DNA of 64,000 nt from Rhodobium gokarnense (GTDB lineage: Bacteria; Pseudomonadota; Alphaproteobacteria; Rhizobiales; Rhodobiaceae). Every line of letters begins with the position of its first letter. Positions within the stretch are counted from its first letter, which is position 1. The notes beneath the pieces were generated by a model that saw nothing but the letters and a program-made list of their open reading frames with translations, was not told the DNA's origin and ran no database searches. The stretch covers positions 434,001-498,000 of the forward strand of contig NZ_JAOQNS010000002.1 of the NCBI RefSeq assembly GCF_025961475.1. Direction: 5' to 3'. Both the position numbers and the translations under genes were made by a program. Shown one piece after another: positions 8,896 to 17,962 of the stretch.

Positions 8896-9891
8896 TCAGG
8901 CCGCCTTGTCGGCGTGGAGCACGGACTTGGCGGCCGCCACGATGTCGGCCGTCTGCGGCACGGAGGCCTTTTCCAGTTCCAGGTTGAACGGGATCGGCGT
9001 GTTCATGCCGGCAACGATCTCCACCGGAGCGTCGAGGTCATAAAAGGCCTCCTGCTGGATGATCGAGGCGATGTCGGAGGCAACGCCGCCGCGGCGCACG
9101 GCCTCCTGGACGATGACGACGCGGTTGGTCTTGGCGACTGAAGCAAGGATCGCGTCCTTGTCGAGCGGCACCAGGGTGCGCGGATCGAGCACTTCGGCGG
9201 AAATGCCTTCCTCGGCCAACGCCTCTGCCGCCTCAAGCGTGCGCGGCACCATGTTCGACCAGGCGATCAGCGTGACGTCGCTGCCCTCGCGCTTGATGTC
9301 GGCCTTGCCGAACTCGATGACGAACTCGCCCTCCGGCACCATGCCCTTGGTCATGTAGAGGTGCTTGTGCTCCAGGAACATGACCGGGTCGGGCTGGCGC
9401 AGGGCGTATTTCAGCAGCCCCTTGGCGTCGTAGGGCGTCGAGGGCATCACGACCCTGAGACCGGGGATGTGGTAGAAGAGGGCTTCCAGGCTCTGGGAGT
9501 GCTGGGCCGCGACGCCGCCGCCCGTGCCCCCTTGCGTCCTGAGGACGAAGGGTACGCGGCCCTCGCCGCCTGTCATCAGCCGGAACTTTGCCGCCTGGTT
9601 GACGATCTGGTCCATGCCGAGCATGGCGAAGTCGATATAGAGGATTTCGACGACCGGCCGCGCATGGGCGATTGCCGCGCCGACGCCGACACCGATCATG
9701 CTGGCTTCCGAGATCGGCGTGTCGCGGACCCGGAGTGCGCCGAATTTGGCGAGCAGCCCCTCGGTCACCTTGTAGGACCCGCCGCGCTCGGCGATGCCCT
9801 CACCGATGATGAAGACCTCGTCGTTCAGCTCCATTTCCTCAAAGAGCGCTTCCCTGAGGGCTTCGCGGTACATCAGCTCACGGTCAGCCAC
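8896..9891 (-). CDS. 2-oxoacid dehydrogenase E1 component, beta subunit
   Basis: I place the start at a GTG at 9891, because GGGGAGG lies 5 bases upstream and the preceding in-frame residues are low-complexity. That gives 331 residues. Family hallmarks are MYREALREALFEEM at the N-terminus, FIIGEGIAERGG, the ETPISE-like segment RDTPISEASMIGVGVGAA, and VPFVLRTQGG with the GGGVAAQHSQS stretch that lines the thiamine diphosphate site. A transketolase C-terminal domain follows (DVTLIAWSNMVPRTLEAAE ... PRTLVPLD). It pairs with the alpha subunit encoded 66 bases upstream to decarboxylate a 2-oxoacid or cleave acetoin. Confidence 0.93.
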   Translation of the reverse strand: MADRELMYREALREALFEEMELNDEVFIIGEGIAERGGSYKVTEGLLAKFGALRVRDTPISEASMIGVGVGAAIAHARPVVEILYIDFAMLGMDQIVNQAAKFRLMTGGEGRVPFVLRTQGGTGGGVAAQHSQSLEALFYHIPGLRVVMPSTPYDAKGLLKYALRQPDPVMFLEHKHLYMTKGMVPEGEFVIEFGKADIKREGSDVTLIAWSNMVPRTLEAAEALAEEGISAEVLDPRTLVPLDKDAILASVAKTNRVVIVQEAVRRGGVASDIASIIQQEAFYDLDAPVEIVAGMNTPIPFNLELEKASVPQTADIVAAAKSVLHADKAA

Positions 9892-9956
9892 GTGATCCTC
9901 CCCGTTTTCTTCTTCAGCGCCTTTTTCCAAGGGCGTTCGGTTTGTGCTCTTTGCGG

Positions 9957-10943
9957 TCAGTAGGCGGAGACGAATTCCTGGAATTCCTCAACCGAGATCT
10001 CGCCGGCGTTCTTGGCCTTGTCGACGGCCGCGTCGAATTCCTGCTGGATCTCTTCTTCCAGCTTGGCGACCTCCTCGGCCGACATCTTGCCGAGCTTGAT
10101 GAGGTTGTCGCGCGCCCGGTCCACCGGATCGCGGTCCATGTAATATTTCAGCCGCTCCTCGGGCATGTATTTGCCGGGATCGTTCACGTGGTGGCCGGAG
10201 TGGCGGTAGGTCTTGGCCTCGATCAGGACCGGACCGAGGCCGGAGCGGCACTTCTTCACCGCATCGAGCACGGTCTCGTAGACCAGCAGCGGGTCGTTGC
10301 CGTCGATCTGGTGGCTTTCCACGCCGATCGCCTCGCCGCGCTTGTAAAGGTCCGTGTCGCGGGTCGCCTCTTCCAGGGTGGTGGAGACGGCGTACTGGTT
10401 GTTCTCGATGATCAGGATGAAGTTGAGGTTCCAGATCGCCGCGAGGTTGAGGGACTCCAGGAACGTGCCGTTGTTGGTGGCGCCGTCGGTCGTGAAGGTG
10501 ATGGTGACGGCGTCCGAGCCGCGCACCTGATTGGCCAGCGCCGCGCCGACGCCGAGCGGCGTGCCGGCACCGACGATGCCGTTGGCGCCGAGATTGTTCT
10601 TGGTGATGTCGGCGATGTGCATGGAGCCGCCATAGCCCTTGCAGTAGCCGGTGCGCTTCTGCAGCAGTTCGGCGACCATGCCGTCGATTTCCGCGCCGCG
10701 GGCGATGCAGTGGCCGTGGCCGCGGTGGGTCGAGCCGATATAGTCCCGGTCCTCGATTGCCGCGCAGGCGCCGGTCGCGATGCCTTCCTGGCCGAGGGAG
10801 GGATGGAAATAGCCGCGCACCAGGCCCTGGCGGTAGAGCTTGATGCCGCCGCTCTCGAAGGTCCGGATGCGGAAGGCCGTCGTGAAAAGTTTTTCCAAAA
10901 GTTCCCTAGGCGGCGTGTTCGACCGCGTATTATCGGCTGCCAT
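9957..10943 (-). CDS. 2-oxoacid dehydrogenase E1 component, alpha subunit
   Basis: The ATG at 10943 (GGGAGG 6 bases upstream) gives 328 residues. The phosphate-loop region RGYFHPSLGQEGIATG, the conserved STHRGHGHCIARG and GYGGSMHIAD motifs, and the thiamine-diphosphate-binding GDGATNNGTFLE-type motif (here TDGATNNGTFLESLN) identify the alpha subunit. It is the first gene of a six-gene minus-strand operon (E1 alpha, E1 beta, E2, E3, aldolase, phosphatase). The region upstream contains a GAAATTTTC palindrome that may bind the RpiR regulator encoded divergently. Pyruvate dehydrogenase and acetoin dehydrogenase alpha subunits are too similar to separate from this alone. Confidence 0.92.
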   Translation of the reverse strand: MAADNTRSNTPPRELLEKLFTTAFRIRTFESGGIKLYRQGLVRGYFHPSLGQEGIATGACAAIEDRDYIGSTHRGHGHCIARGAEIDGMVAELLQKRTGYCKGYGGSMHIADITKNNLGANGIVGAGTPLGVGAALANQVRGSDAVTITFTTDGATNNGTFLESLNLAAIWNLNFILIIENNQYAVSTTLEEATRDTDLYKRGEAIGVESHQIDGNDPLLVYETVLDAVKKCRSGLGPVLIEAKTYRHSGHHVNDPGKYMPEERLKYYMDRDPVDRARDNLIKLGKMSAEEVAKLEEEIQQEFDAAVDKAKNAGEISVEEFQEFVSAY

Positions 10944-11032
10944 CCCCGTACCTCCCGGCATTTTCGGCGTTTTCGGCCCGTTTTCCGGCCCGTGTTTGCC
11001 AAAGCTATAACGGCGGCCGACGAAGTTGTAAA

Positions 11033-11041
11033 GAAATTTTC
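11033..11041. promoter_or_regulatory. Palindromic GAAATTTTC site upstream of the E1 alpha gene
   Basis: The site lies 90 bases upstream of the E1 alpha start in AT-rich DNA. It is one of several related palindromes that flank the divergent RpiR/pdh region and the ABC operon promoter. Its use as an operator is inferred. Confidence 0.4.
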
Positions 11042-11105
11042 ACCAGAAATTGGACACCATTGTGCTTCTGCCGGGTTTCAGTCGTGTGTGGAACTTTCGT
11101 CTTAG

Positions 11106-11598
11106 GCCAAAAGGCACGCGCACAGTAGCGAAACGAATGCTCCGTATTAATTTAGACAATTGAAAAGAATAGATAAAATTAAAAAGCGCCGGGATGTAGA
11201 TAATTTTCAGAGCGCGACGCAGGGTGTATACACATCGCTGCGCATCAACAGCAGGATGTTGAAAAAAATTTTCGATTTGGCGCGCCGAAAGTTTTCATCA
11301 TAATTGTTTCCCCAAACGCCCGGTCTCCAATCCCCCATGGCCGGGTTCGAATATGCCGGGAAAGCAAGGGCCTGGTCTCCCGGATCATCGAACCGCAAGC
11401 GCCCGCGACAATGTGGGGCGACGTCTCGCCCTTGCGCGGACGCGCTGTTCGGGAGACGTCCGTGCCCTGAAAGCCTTGAGTGCCGACGCCGTCCGTCCGG
11501 CGGCGGTCCTTGGGGCGCCATGGGCGCAGCGGCGCCGGACGGGGCGAGGCCGCCGGCAAGGCGGCGGCTTCAGGCCCGAAGAAGGAGCGACGGGAACG
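11106..11598. promoter_or_regulatory. Intergenic region with palindromes upstream of rpiR
   Basis: No convincing gene lies between the E1 alpha start (10943) and the RpiR start (11599). The left half, about 11106-11310, is unusually AT-rich for this genome. It carries two related palindromes, GAAAAAAATTTTC at 11261-11273 and GAAAGTTTTC at 11287-11296. The right half is GC-rich leader DNA in which frames stay open by composition only. Confidence 0.5.
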
Positions 11599-12483
11599 AT
11601 GGAGCCGGTCTCCAAGGACGTTATCGAGCGCATTCAGGAGCGCTATCCGGACCTCAGGCGCTCCGAGCGCCTGGTCGCCGACTATCTGCGGGAGCATTCC
11701 AACAAGCGCCTGGAGATGTCGATCACCGAATTCGCCGACACGCTCGGCGTCAGCGAGGCGACGGTGAGCCGGTTCACGCGCGCGCTGGGCTACAAGGGCT
11801 TCGCCGACATGAAGCTCTATCTGGCGGCCGAAAGCGCGGAAAGCGCCGTCGACCACCGCATCGGCAACATTCCCGTCGCCATGCACGAGACCGATTCGCT
11901 GATCGAGACCAGCCGCAAGCTCGTCATGGCGCTGTCCTCGGCCATGGGCGAGACCCAGAAACTCCTCGACCACGCCAGCATCCAGGCAGCCGTCAGTGCC
12001 GTCATCAATGCCAAGGAAGTGCTTTTCATGGGCGTCGGCGGCGCCGCCGCCGTCTGCGACGAGGCCGCCCACCTGCTCCTGAAGGCCGGCGTCCACGCCA
12101 TCAGCCACGCCGACGGCTACACCCAGATCATCGCGGCAACGACCGCCAACGAATCGACCACCGTCTTCGGCGTCTCTCATACCGGCATGACCGATACGGT
12201 GGCCAACGCATTGATGACCGCCCGCGCCAACAAGGCCAAGACGATCTGCATCACCTCCGGCCCCGAATCGCCCGTCGGCAAGGCCGGCGAAATCGCCCTC
12301 ATCACCTGGCACCACGAGGCCGAACAGATCCCGCTCTATGGCGACTTCCTCGAGGGCCGGATGTGCCAGCTCTATATCATCTACCTGATTTATCTGGGCG
12401 TTCTGTTCCAGACCGGCGCCGACTCCCGCGACGCCCTGGAGGCGACGGCGGCGAATCTCGCGAAGTTTTATCTGCAGAAATAG
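11599..12483 (+). CDS. RpiR-family transcriptional regulator (HTH plus SIS domain)
   Basis: The 294-residue protein has an N-terminal HTH_6 domain (LRRSERLVADYLREH, then GVSEATVSRFTRALGYKGF at about residues 45-65) and a C-terminal SIS sugar-phosphate-binding domain at about 120-265 (VLFMGVGGAAAVCDEAA, VFGVSHTGMTDTV). The start at 11599 follows GAAGGAG and sits directly before the HTH; longer in-frame starts add GC-rich leader without domain content. RpiR proteins sense phosphorylated sugars. Placed between the oxoacid dehydrogenase/aldolase operon and a sugar ABC operon, it is the obvious regulator of both. Confidence 0.9.
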   Translation: MEPVSKDVIERIQERYPDLRRSERLVADYLREHSNKRLEMSITEFADTLGVSEATVSRFTRALGYKGFADMKLYLAAESAESAVDHRIGNIPVAMHETDSLIETSRKLVMALSSAMGETQKLLDHASIQAAVSAVINAKEVLFMGVGGAAAVCDEAAHLLLKAGVHAISHADGYTQIIAATTANESTTVFGVSHTGMTDTVANALMTARANKAKTICITSGPESPVGKAGEIALITWHHEAEQIPLYGDFLEGRMCQLYIIYLIYLGVLFQTGADSRDALEATAANLAKFYLQK

Positions 12484-12530
12484 GGATAGGTCGTCCGGGA
12501 CGATCGGCACGCTGGTGTCCGTCGCGTTCC

Positions 12531-12662
12531 GGATCGCTTCGCTGCGCTCGCGATGACGGCCTCAGAACGGATCGCACTCCGCTCCCGTCCTTCGGTTCCT
12601 TGCAACGACGTTGAAATGTTGAGGGAATTCCCATCGGCATTGCGAACGAAGTGAAGCAATCC
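12531..12662. repeat. Intergenic palindromic repeat, pair of inverted copies
   Basis: One copy (12531-12557, GGATCGCTTCGCTGCGCTCG...) is mirrored by an inverted copy at 12637-12662 ending in GAAGCAATCC. The same unit recurs at 58051-58077. These match the style of dispersed REP-like elements common between genes in Rhizobiales. Confidence 0.7.
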
Positions 12663-12731
12663 AGCATCGCGGCACGGGCGATGGCGCGCTGCGCCGGTTG
12701 CCTGAACTCCACCATCAGCCACATCCTCAGC

Positions 12732-12902
12732 CGTCACCCCGGGCCTGACCCGGGGCCTATTGCCCCTGTCCACACGGTATGCCGCTGACGGGCAGGGTTC
12801 TGCGCCTGCGTGGGGCACGGCCTGTTCAGGAGTTGCGATGGCATACCGTGTCGAGGCGGGCAATGGGTCCCGGCTCTCCGCTGCGCTCCGGCCGGGATGA
12901 CG
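12732..12902. repeat. Long imperfect inverted repeat between rpiR and the ABC operon
   Basis: The left arm begins CGTCACCCCGGGCCTGACC and contains CACACGGTATGCC near 12771. The right arm contains GGCATACCGTGTCG at 12840-12853 and ends GGCCGGGATGACG at 12902. Whole arms pair over about 50 bases with small differences, around a loop of roughly 55 bases. It looks like a non-coding, MITE-like palindromic element. The remaining DNA of the 12484-13229 gap holds no gene that I can support. Confidence 0.65.
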
Positions 12903-13116
12903 CCGAGGGGGGTGTCGCCGGCGCTTCAATCGTCTGTCCGCGCGCATTCCTGAAAACGATTTTCCTAGCGCCGCACACCCCAAACGCGCCTCCTGCGCGC
13001 CGTCACCGCATTCCGTGGATACGTCCGGTGAGAATTTTTGTCGGCGAAAATCCCTGTAGAAATAGAGAGTTAAGTCGCCCATCGAATTTTGTCATAACAT
13101 GTTTCGATCAAATCTG

Positions 13117-13148
13117 TTGACAGCCAGAACAAAATGGCGAAAATTTTC
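13117..13148 (+). promoter_or_regulatory. Candidate promoter and palindromic operator of the sugar ABC operon
   Basis: A TTGACA hexamer (13117-13122) is followed after 17 bases by AAAATT. The latter lies inside a perfect GAAAATTTTC palindrome at 13139-13148. An RpiR protein bound there would block the -10 region. The first gene starts at 13230. Confidence 0.5.
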
Positions 13149-13229
13149 AACATAAAAAGAAATTGCTGATCCACCTTGAAAAAAATTATCGCGAGGGTGG
13201 CGCGTCGGCTCAGCTAGGGAGGAAAGTCG

Positions 13230-14756
13230 ATGTTCTATGTACCGAAGAATTCCGTCCACAAAACCGTTTCCCGCCGCAAGTTCCTGGAGCTTGGCGGCGG
13301 CACCGCGGCCGCCCTCGGCATCGGCTCGATGACCGTCGGCCTCGGCACCGTGATCACCCGCACGCCGGTCAGCGCCGCCTCGTCCGAAGACGCCAAGTGG
13401 CGCCAGTACGAAGGCACCAAGCTGGTCTTCATGTCGGAGAACACGCCGCCGTCCTTCGCCATCCGCGACAACATCAAGGCGTTCTACGATCAAACCGGCA
13501 TCGAGGTGGAGATCATCACCGACGGCCTGCCGATCGTCCAGCAGAAGGTCGGCATCGACCTGCGCGGCGGCAATTCCGACTTCGCGCTGTCCTATGTCCA
13601 GGACAAGCCGATCGGCGCCCCGTTCGCCGACTTCTACGCCGACCTGACGCCGCTGCTCGGCGACGAGACCCTGCCGCAGGACCCGGAAGGCTACGGCCGC
13701 GACGCCTGGTTCGAGAACTTCCTTGACGTCTGCGGCGTCTACTACGACCGCGACCGGCTGATCGCCCTGCCGTATGACTCCGCGGTCGCTTGCACCTTCT
13801 ACCGCCAGGATCTCTACGAGAAATACTCCAAGCAGTTCGAGGCCGAATACGGCTACCGCCTGGAATACACCAAGGACTCCACCTGGCAGAACGTTCTCGA
13901 CTTCGCCACCTTCTTCAAGAAGCTCCGCGAGGCCGGCGAGGACGTGCCCTATGGCTACGCCCAGCACAACGGCAACTTCACCTGGACGACCCAGCTCGAC
14001 ATCCAGCGCATGCAGTTCGCCAACGGCCGCTGGATCGACTTCGACATCGACGACAAGCTCGGCTCGCGCGAGCCCGGCCCGTGCAACTGGGGCGACGAGC
14101 AGTCGGTCCTGATCATGGAGAAGTTCAAGGCGCTCGGCGACGTCAGCCATCCGGACAACCTCGCCAACGGCACCCTGGAGCTGAACACAGTCTACCAGTC
14201 CGGCCAGATCGCCATGCAGGTCCAGTACCACGAGTTCGCCGCCTCGGTGGAGAACGCCGAGACCTCGGTCGCGGCCGGTGGCAAGACCGCCTATGCCCCG
14301 TGCCCGAAGGGCGCGCCGGAATGGATCGTCAATGGCGGCGACGCCGTCAACGGCACCAATTGCGGCATCGGCGGCATCGGCATCAACGGCAACGCCTCCG
14401 AAGACGTCAAGCGGGCGGCCTACATCTTCGCCATCTGGGCAACGTCCAAGAACACCCAGTTCGACGTCCTGAAGGGCGTCGGCGGCACGCCGACCCGCAA
14501 GTCGGTGATGGACATCCCGGAGGTGCAGAAGGCCCGCACCCGGCCGACCGAGATGCCGAACGCGCTGACCTTCGATGCGGTCTACGACTTCGGCATCAAG
14601 GACCCGCACTTCGTGCTCGGTCCGAAGATCCCGGAGGCCAACGAGTACCACAACATCGTTGCCGCGGAATCGCAGAACTGCCTGGCCGGCCGCACCACGC
14701 CGCAAGAGGCCTGCGCCACGATCAAGCAGCAGATCGACAACCTCAACGGCGTCTGA
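13230..14756 (+). CDS. Tat-exported extracellular solute-binding protein (family 1) of a sugar ABC transporter
   Basis: The 508-residue product has a twin-arginine signal (VSRRKFLELGGG) followed by a hydrophobic stretch, with cleavage expected around residue 45 after VSAAS. The mature part is a long family 1 binding protein of the CUT1 sugar class (KLVFMSENTPPSFAIRDNI, then VYQSGQIAMQVQYHEFA). A strong GGGAGGAAA site precedes the ATG. The protein is longer than typical family 1 binding proteins (about 420 residues). Two permease genes and an ATPase gene follow in order. The ligand is unknown; the downstream FGGY kinase suggests a ketose, polyol or related monosaccharide. Confidence 0.88.
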   Translation: MFYVPKNSVHKTVSRRKFLELGGGTAAALGIGSMTVGLGTVITRTPVSAASSEDAKWRQYEGTKLVFMSENTPPSFAIRDNIKAFYDQTGIEVEIITDGLPIVQQKVGIDLRGGNSDFALSYVQDKPIGAPFADFYADLTPLLGDETLPQDPEGYGRDAWFENFLDVCGVYYDRDRLIALPYDSAVACTFYRQDLYEKYSKQFEAEYGYRLEYTKDSTWQNVLDFATFFKKLREAGEDVPYGYAQHNGNFTWTTQLDIQRMQFANGRWIDFDIDDKLGSREPGPCNWGDEQSVLIMEKFKALGDVSHPDNLANGTLELNTVYQSGQIAMQVQYHEFAASVENAETSVAAGGKTAYAPCPKGAPEWIVNGGDAVNGTNCGIGGIGINGNASEDVKRAAYIFAIWATSKNTQFDVLKGVGGTPTRKSVMDIPEVQKARTRPTEMPNALTFDAVYDFGIKDPHFVLGPKIPEANEYHNIVAAESQNCLAGRTTPQEACATIKQQIDNLNGV

Positions 14757-14859
14757 GCGCCGCCGGTTCGATGATCGATGCCGGGGGCGTCCAGCTCCCG
14801 GCGTCCTTGGCCCGTTTACCCGTTTTCAAGTGCCAGACGGCCCTGTCTGCGAGAGCGTC

Positions 14860-15861
14860 ATGCAGAAATCCCTAAGTGCGTCCCGCGCGTCCTTCAGTGC
14901 GATCGAGGAAGATCACGGCTATGCCGCGCGCCGGCTCGACTACGGACCGGGTGCGCTCAACGAAGAGCCGAAGCGCCGCTACCACATCCTTCTGATGGCG
15001 CCGGCCATCGTGACGCTCGCCGCGATCACCATCTACCCGTTCTTCTGGCTCATCTATATGAGCCTGCACAAGGTTTCGGTCGCCCGCTCCGACCGCTGGG
15101 TCGGCCTCGACAACTACGCCCGGCTTTTCGGCGACGTCAAATTCACCGACGGCTGGCTGCTGCTGCTGAAATATTCGGCGCTCTGCCTGACGCTGGAAAT
15201 CCTGATCGGCGTCGCGCTCGCCGTCATTCTCAACGGCTCGCGCTTCGAAAAGGTCCTGGTGACCGTCTTCCTGATGCCGATGATGATGTCGCCGGTCGTT
15301 GCCGGCCTCGTCTGGTACTACCTCTATAACGGCACCTTCGGCTGGTACCACTGGCTGTTCCAAAGCATCGGCATCCTCGGCGAGACCTCGATCCTCGCCG
15401 ACATCGATACCGCCATGTGGGGCATCGTCATCGTCGATGTCTGGCAGTGGACGCCGCTGATCACGCTGATCACGCTGGCCGGCCTGAAGCGCGTCCCCCA
15501 GGACCAGCTGGAAGCCAACATGGTCGACGGCGCCGGTTCCCTGCGCAATTTCTTCACCGTCTCGCTGCCCAACATCTACCCCTTCCTGCTGATCGCCATC
15601 CTGTTGAGGTTCATGGACAATTTCCGGTTCATCGACCACATCCTGGTGCTCACGGGCGGCGGGCCGGGCAACGCCACGCGCATCCTGCCGGTCTACCTGT
15701 TCGACGTCTCCTTCCAGTTCTTCAAGCTCGGACGCGGTGCTGCCATCGCCTTCACGCTGCTCATCGTGACCATCATCCTCGGCATGATCCTGGTGCGCAT
15801 CTTCGACGATCCCAAGAAGCAGGCCGCCAGCGGCGGCGCCGGCGAAACGACGGACGACTAG
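14860..15861 (+). CDS. Sugar ABC transporter permease (MalF/UgpA-like)
   Basis: The chosen ATG at 14860 gives 333 residues; the frame is open further upstream only by composition and would overlap the binding-protein gene. Six membrane segments are apparent, beginning with ILLMAPAIVTLAAITIYPFF. The cytoplasmic EAA loop that contacts the ATPase is present as VPQDQLEANMVDGAG. It forms the channel with the MalG-like permease encoded next. Confidence 0.9.
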   Translation: MQKSLSASRASFSAIEEDHGYAARRLDYGPGALNEEPKRRYHILLMAPAIVTLAAITIYPFFWLIYMSLHKVSVARSDRWVGLDNYARLFGDVKFTDGWLLLLKYSALCLTLEILIGVALAVILNGSRFEKVLVTVFLMPMMMSPVVAGLVWYYLYNGTFGWYHWLFQSIGILGETSILADIDTAMWGIVIVDVWQWTPLITLITLAGLKRVPQDQLEANMVDGAGSLRNFFTVSLPNIYPFLLIAILLRFMDNFRFIDHILVLTGGGPGNATRILPVYLFDVSFQFFKLGRGAAIAFTLLIVTIILGMILVRIFDDPKKQAASGGAGETTDD

Positions 15862-15917
15862 GCCCTAAAGAACAGGCCGAACGAGTAGGCCCAACGAGTT
15901 AGAAAGGCTGACAGCAA

Positions 15918-16796
15918 ATGGCATCCCGCGAAATCGTCCAGTATGACAGCGGCCTGTCGCGCGTCTTCAAGGTGCTGGCCCAGGTCTTCCTGGTCATCTA
16001 CCTGATCTGGACCGTGTCGCCCTTCATCATCATGGTCGGCTCGTCCATGAAGGACCTCCTGGAGGCCTTCACGCTGCCGCGGGTCGGCGACTGGCTCGGC
16101 GCGCTGTCCTTCTTCAACTTCTCGCCGACCTTCAAGCACTATGTGGCGCTGTTCGCCGACGAGAGCTTCGGCACCTATCTCGGCAACAGCCTCATTGCAT
16201 CCGTCGGCTCGGCCATCATCGCCGTGGTGCTGGGCACGTCCTGCGCCTATTCCATGTCGCGCTACCAGTTCCGCGGCAAGAAGGACGTCTTCTTCTGGAT
16301 CATCTCCACCCGCATGGCGCCGGTCGTCGCGGTCATCGTGCCGCTCTATGCGATCTTCCGCTCCTTCGGCCTCGTCGGCACCCTGCCGGGCCTGATCCTC
16401 GCCTACACCACCTTCAACCTGCCGTTCGCGATCTGGATGCTGAAGGGCTTCTTCGACAACGTGCCCTATGCCATCGAGGAGGCGGCCCAGTGCGACGGCG
16501 CCACCCGGCTGCGGGCGACCCTGCAGATCCTGCCGCTGGTCGCCCCCGGCATCGGCGCCTTCCTGGTGCTGTGCATCCTGTTCGCCTGGAACGACTTCCT
16601 GTTCGCCACCATCATCGGCAGCGGCGGCGCCAAGACCCTGCCCGTCGCCACCAAGGAACTGATCCAGCCGCAGAACGTGCAGTGGGGCAAGATCATGGCC
16701 GCCGGCGTCGTCACCACCGCGCCGATGATGCTGCTTGGCCTCCTGATCCGCCGCTACCTCGTCGCCGGCCTGACCATGGGCGCGGTCAAGGAATGA
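15918..16796 (+). CDS. Sugar ABC transporter permease (MalG/UgpE-like)
   Basis: The protein is 292 residues with six predicted membrane segments and the EAA loop VPYAIEEAAQCDGATRLR. It belongs to the carbohydrate uptake transporter 1 permeases and is the second half of the channel. A GAAAGG-like site precedes the ATG. The gap to the upstream permease gene is 56 bases and to the ATPase gene 66 bases. Confidence 0.92.
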   Translation: MASREIVQYDSGLSRVFKVLAQVFLVIYLIWTVSPFIIMVGSSMKDLLEAFTLPRVGDWLGALSFFNFSPTFKHYVALFADESFGTYLGNSLIASVGSAIIAVVLGTSCAYSMSRYQFRGKKDVFFWIISTRMAPVVAVIVPLYAIFRSFGLVGTLPGLILAYTTFNLPFAIWMLKGFFDNVPYAIEEAAQCDGATRLRATLQILPLVAPGIGAFLVLCILFAWNDFLFATIIGSGGAKTLPVATKELIQPQNVQWGKIMAAGVVTTAPMMLLGLLIRRYLVAGLTMGAVKE

Positions 16797-16862
16797 CGGA
16801 ATAACCCTCCAGAGAACAACAGCCGGACAACCGGCCAAGACCCAAACGAAGGCACAACTGCA

Positions 16863-17951
16863 ATGGTCGCAATCAGCATAGAAAACGTCTGGAAGTACTA
16901 CGGCGAGACCGTGGCCGTTCAGGACCTCAACCTGGAATGCAAGGACGGCGAGTTCGTCTGCGTGCTGGGGCCCTCCGGCTGCGGCAAGTCCTCCACCATG
17001 CGGATGCTGGCCGGCCTGGAGCATATTTCGGCAGGCCAGATCCTGTTCGGCGACAAGCGCATCAACGAGCTGGCGCCGAAGGACCGCGACATCGCCATGG
17101 TGTTCGAGAACTACGCGCTCTATCCGCACAAGACCGTCGCGGAGAACATGGCCAACCCCCTGCGCATGGCCGGTGTCGACAAGGCGACCGTGACCAAGAA
17201 GGTGACGGAGGCGGCCAAGCTGCTGGAGATCGACCATCTCCTCGACCGCAAGCCGGTGGAACTCAGCGGCGGCCAGAAACAGCGCGTCGCCATCGGCCGG
17301 GTCATCGTCCGCCAGCCCGCCGTCTACCTGTTCGACGAGCCGATCGCCCATCTCGACGCCAAGCTGCGCGCCCGCATGCGCACCGAGCTGAAGCACCTGC
17401 AGCAGCACCAGGGCGTCACCACCGTCTACGTCACCCACGACCAGCTCGAGGCGCTCTCCATGGCCGACCGCATCGCGGTCATGCATGACGGCGTCCTGCA
17501 GCAGTTCGGAACGCCGGCGGAGATCTACAGCAACCCGGTCAACACCTGGGTCGCCGGCTTCGTTGGCGAGCCGACCATGAACCTGATCCTCACCGAGGTC
17601 GCCACCGAGGCCGATAGGCCGAAGCTGACCCACAAGGGCTTCACCATCGACCTTGACGGCCATCTCGGTGAGGCGGCCTTGCGCGGCAACGAAAAGGCCC
17701 TGCGCTTCGGCATCCGGCCGGAGAACCTCAAGGTTTCGCTGGAAAAGTCGCCGGGCGCGATCGAGGGCACGGTCTATACCCGCCAGCTCCTCGGCTCCGA
17801 TCTCCTGGTTGAGGTGGAGACCGGCAACGACCACTTCCGGGTCCGCACCTCGCCGGCCTTTGAGGGCGAGGTCGACCGGCCCTGCTACATCTCCTACGAC
17901 CTCGGCCACGCGCACCTGTTCTCCGCCGAGACCGGCCAGTCGATCGTCTAG
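16863..17951 (+). CDS. Sugar ABC transporter ATP-binding protein (MalK/UgpC-like)
   Basis: The protein is 362 residues: Walker A LGPSGCGKSST, Q-loop in VFENYALYP, signature LSGGQKQRVAIGR, Walker B VYLFDEP, D-loop and switch His in VYVTHDQLEA. The C-terminal 120 residues form the TOBE/OB-fold regulatory extension found in MalK-type ATPases (LRFGIRPENLKVSLE). Two small differences from consensus are visible. The Q-loop has E-N in place of Q-S (VFENYALYP against VFQ), and the D-loop reads IAHLDAKL where SNLDAKL is usual. Both substitutions recur in some CUT1 ATPases, so I would not call it inactive. Confidence 0.93.
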   Translation: MVAISIENVWKYYGETVAVQDLNLECKDGEFVCVLGPSGCGKSSTMRMLAGLEHISAGQILFGDKRINELAPKDRDIAMVFENYALYPHKTVAENMANPLRMAGVDKATVTKKVTEAAKLLEIDHLLDRKPVELSGGQKQRVAIGRVIVRQPAVYLFDEPIAHLDAKLRARMRTELKHLQQHQGVTTVYVTHDQLEALSMADRIAVMHDGVLQQFGTPAEIYSNPVNTWVAGFVGEPTMNLILTEVATEADRPKLTHKGFTIDLDGHLGEAALRGNEKALRFGIRPENLKVSLEKSPGAIEGTVYTRQLLGSDLLVEVETGNDHFRVRTSPAFEGEVDRPCYISYDLGHAHLFSAETGQSIV

Positions 17952-17962
17952 AGAGCAAGGCC

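Noticed and set aside
11353-11598. Longer N-terminus for the RpiR regulator
   Set aside because: The extra 82 codons are Arg/Gly/Ala-rich leader without domain content, while the start at 11599 has a ribosome site and abuts the HTH domain.
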